Part shown: positions 7,763 to 7,994 of the stretch, piece after piece
How positions within the stretch are numbered: the stretch's first letter is position 1
Layout: each line of letters begins with the position of its first letter
NCBI GenBank assembly: GCA_943914745.1
Contig: CALUDF010000135.1
Location: 1-7,994 of the forward strand
DNA: 7,994 nucleotides
Reading direction: 5' to 3'
From: an uncultured Bacteriovorax sp.
GTDB lineage: Bacteria > Bdellovibrionota > Bacteriovoracia > Bacteriovoracales > Bacteriovoracaceae
Notes under the pieces: model-generated
Databases searched by the model: none
Told to the model about the DNA's origin: nothing
Seen by the model: the letters and a program-made list of their open reading frames with translations, nothing else
Translations under genes and position numbers: made by a program

Positions 7763-7994
7763 ATGTATACTCAAAAATCGTTCGTTCTAAAGCCAGCTGA
7801 AGCAGACAAAAAATGGTTCGTGGTCGATGCTCAAGACCAAATCGTAGGAAGACTAGCAACTCAAATTGCTGACCTTCTAAGAGGAAGACACAACCCAAAA
7901 TTTACTTACAACACAGACTCTGGTGACTACGTAGTAGTTATCAATGCTGATAAAGTTAAGTTCACTGGAAACAAGTGGGACGAAAAAGAATATA
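7763..7994 (+). CDS. rplM: Large ribosomal subunit protein L13 (uL13), 3' partial
   Basis: The first 77 residues are visible and the gene runs off the right edge; the family is usually about 140-150 residues, so roughly half is missing. The N-terminal half matches L13 closely: W-F-V-V-D-A at 18-23, the V-G-R-L-A-T-Q-I-A helix start (28-36), L-R-G-R-H-N-P at 39-45, and the stretch T-D-S-G-D-Y-V-V-V-I-N-A-D-K-V (51-65) followed by T-G-N-K. L13 is an early-assembling protein of the 50S subunit that binds 23S rRNA. In most bacteria rpsI (S9) follows directly, and it would be expected just beyond the window. The gene has its own promoter and leader. Its codon use differs from the upstream genes: all three Arg codons are AGA and three of four Leu codons are CTA, fitting a highly expressed gene with its own codon preference. 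Confidence 0.96.
   Translation, partial: MYTQKSFVLKPAEADKKWFVVDAQDQIVGRLATQIADLLRGRHNPKFTYNTDSGDYVVVINADKVKFTGNKWDEKEY

Overview
The window looks like core chromosome of a moderately AT-rich Gram-negative bacterium. It has a two-membrane envelope: a TamB-type inner-membrane-anchored protein and an Omp85 outer-membrane protein are encoded side by side. The style of the TamB, Omp85 and L13 proteins and the compact gene packing suggest the Bdellovibrionota (Bacteriovorax/Peredibacter-like predators). That taxonomic guess rests on general familiarity and was not tested by any search.

All genes are on the + strand. Left part (1-1135): the 3' end of a helical gene with TPR-like repeats at its C-terminus; its start lies outside the window. 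Middle (1119-5159): tamB, 1346 codons, starting at a TTG inside the end of the previous gene (17 nt overlap). Then (5159-7603): an 814-residue outer-membrane protein of the BamA/TamA (Omp85) family, with a signal peptide, five POTRA domains and a C-terminal barrel, overlapping the tamB stop by one base (TAATG). These three genes have no gaps between them and look like one translationally coupled unit for envelope biogenesis. The Omp85 pore would insert or pass outer-membrane cargo, and TamB would form the groove across the periplasm.

Right part: a 159-nt intergenic region (7604-7762) holds a good sigma70-type promoter, a roughly 100-nt leader with a UUCG-loop hairpin, and a Shine-Dalgarno site. 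It leads into rplM (ribosomal protein L13), which is cut by the right edge. I see no convincing terminator between the Omp85 gene and rplM.

Most of the window is conserved housekeeping sequence. The parts worth a second look are the unrecognised TPR-like protein coupled to tamB, the BamA-sized (five-POTRA) partner next to TamB, its only two cysteines both lying in the last POTRA domain, and the structured rplM leader.
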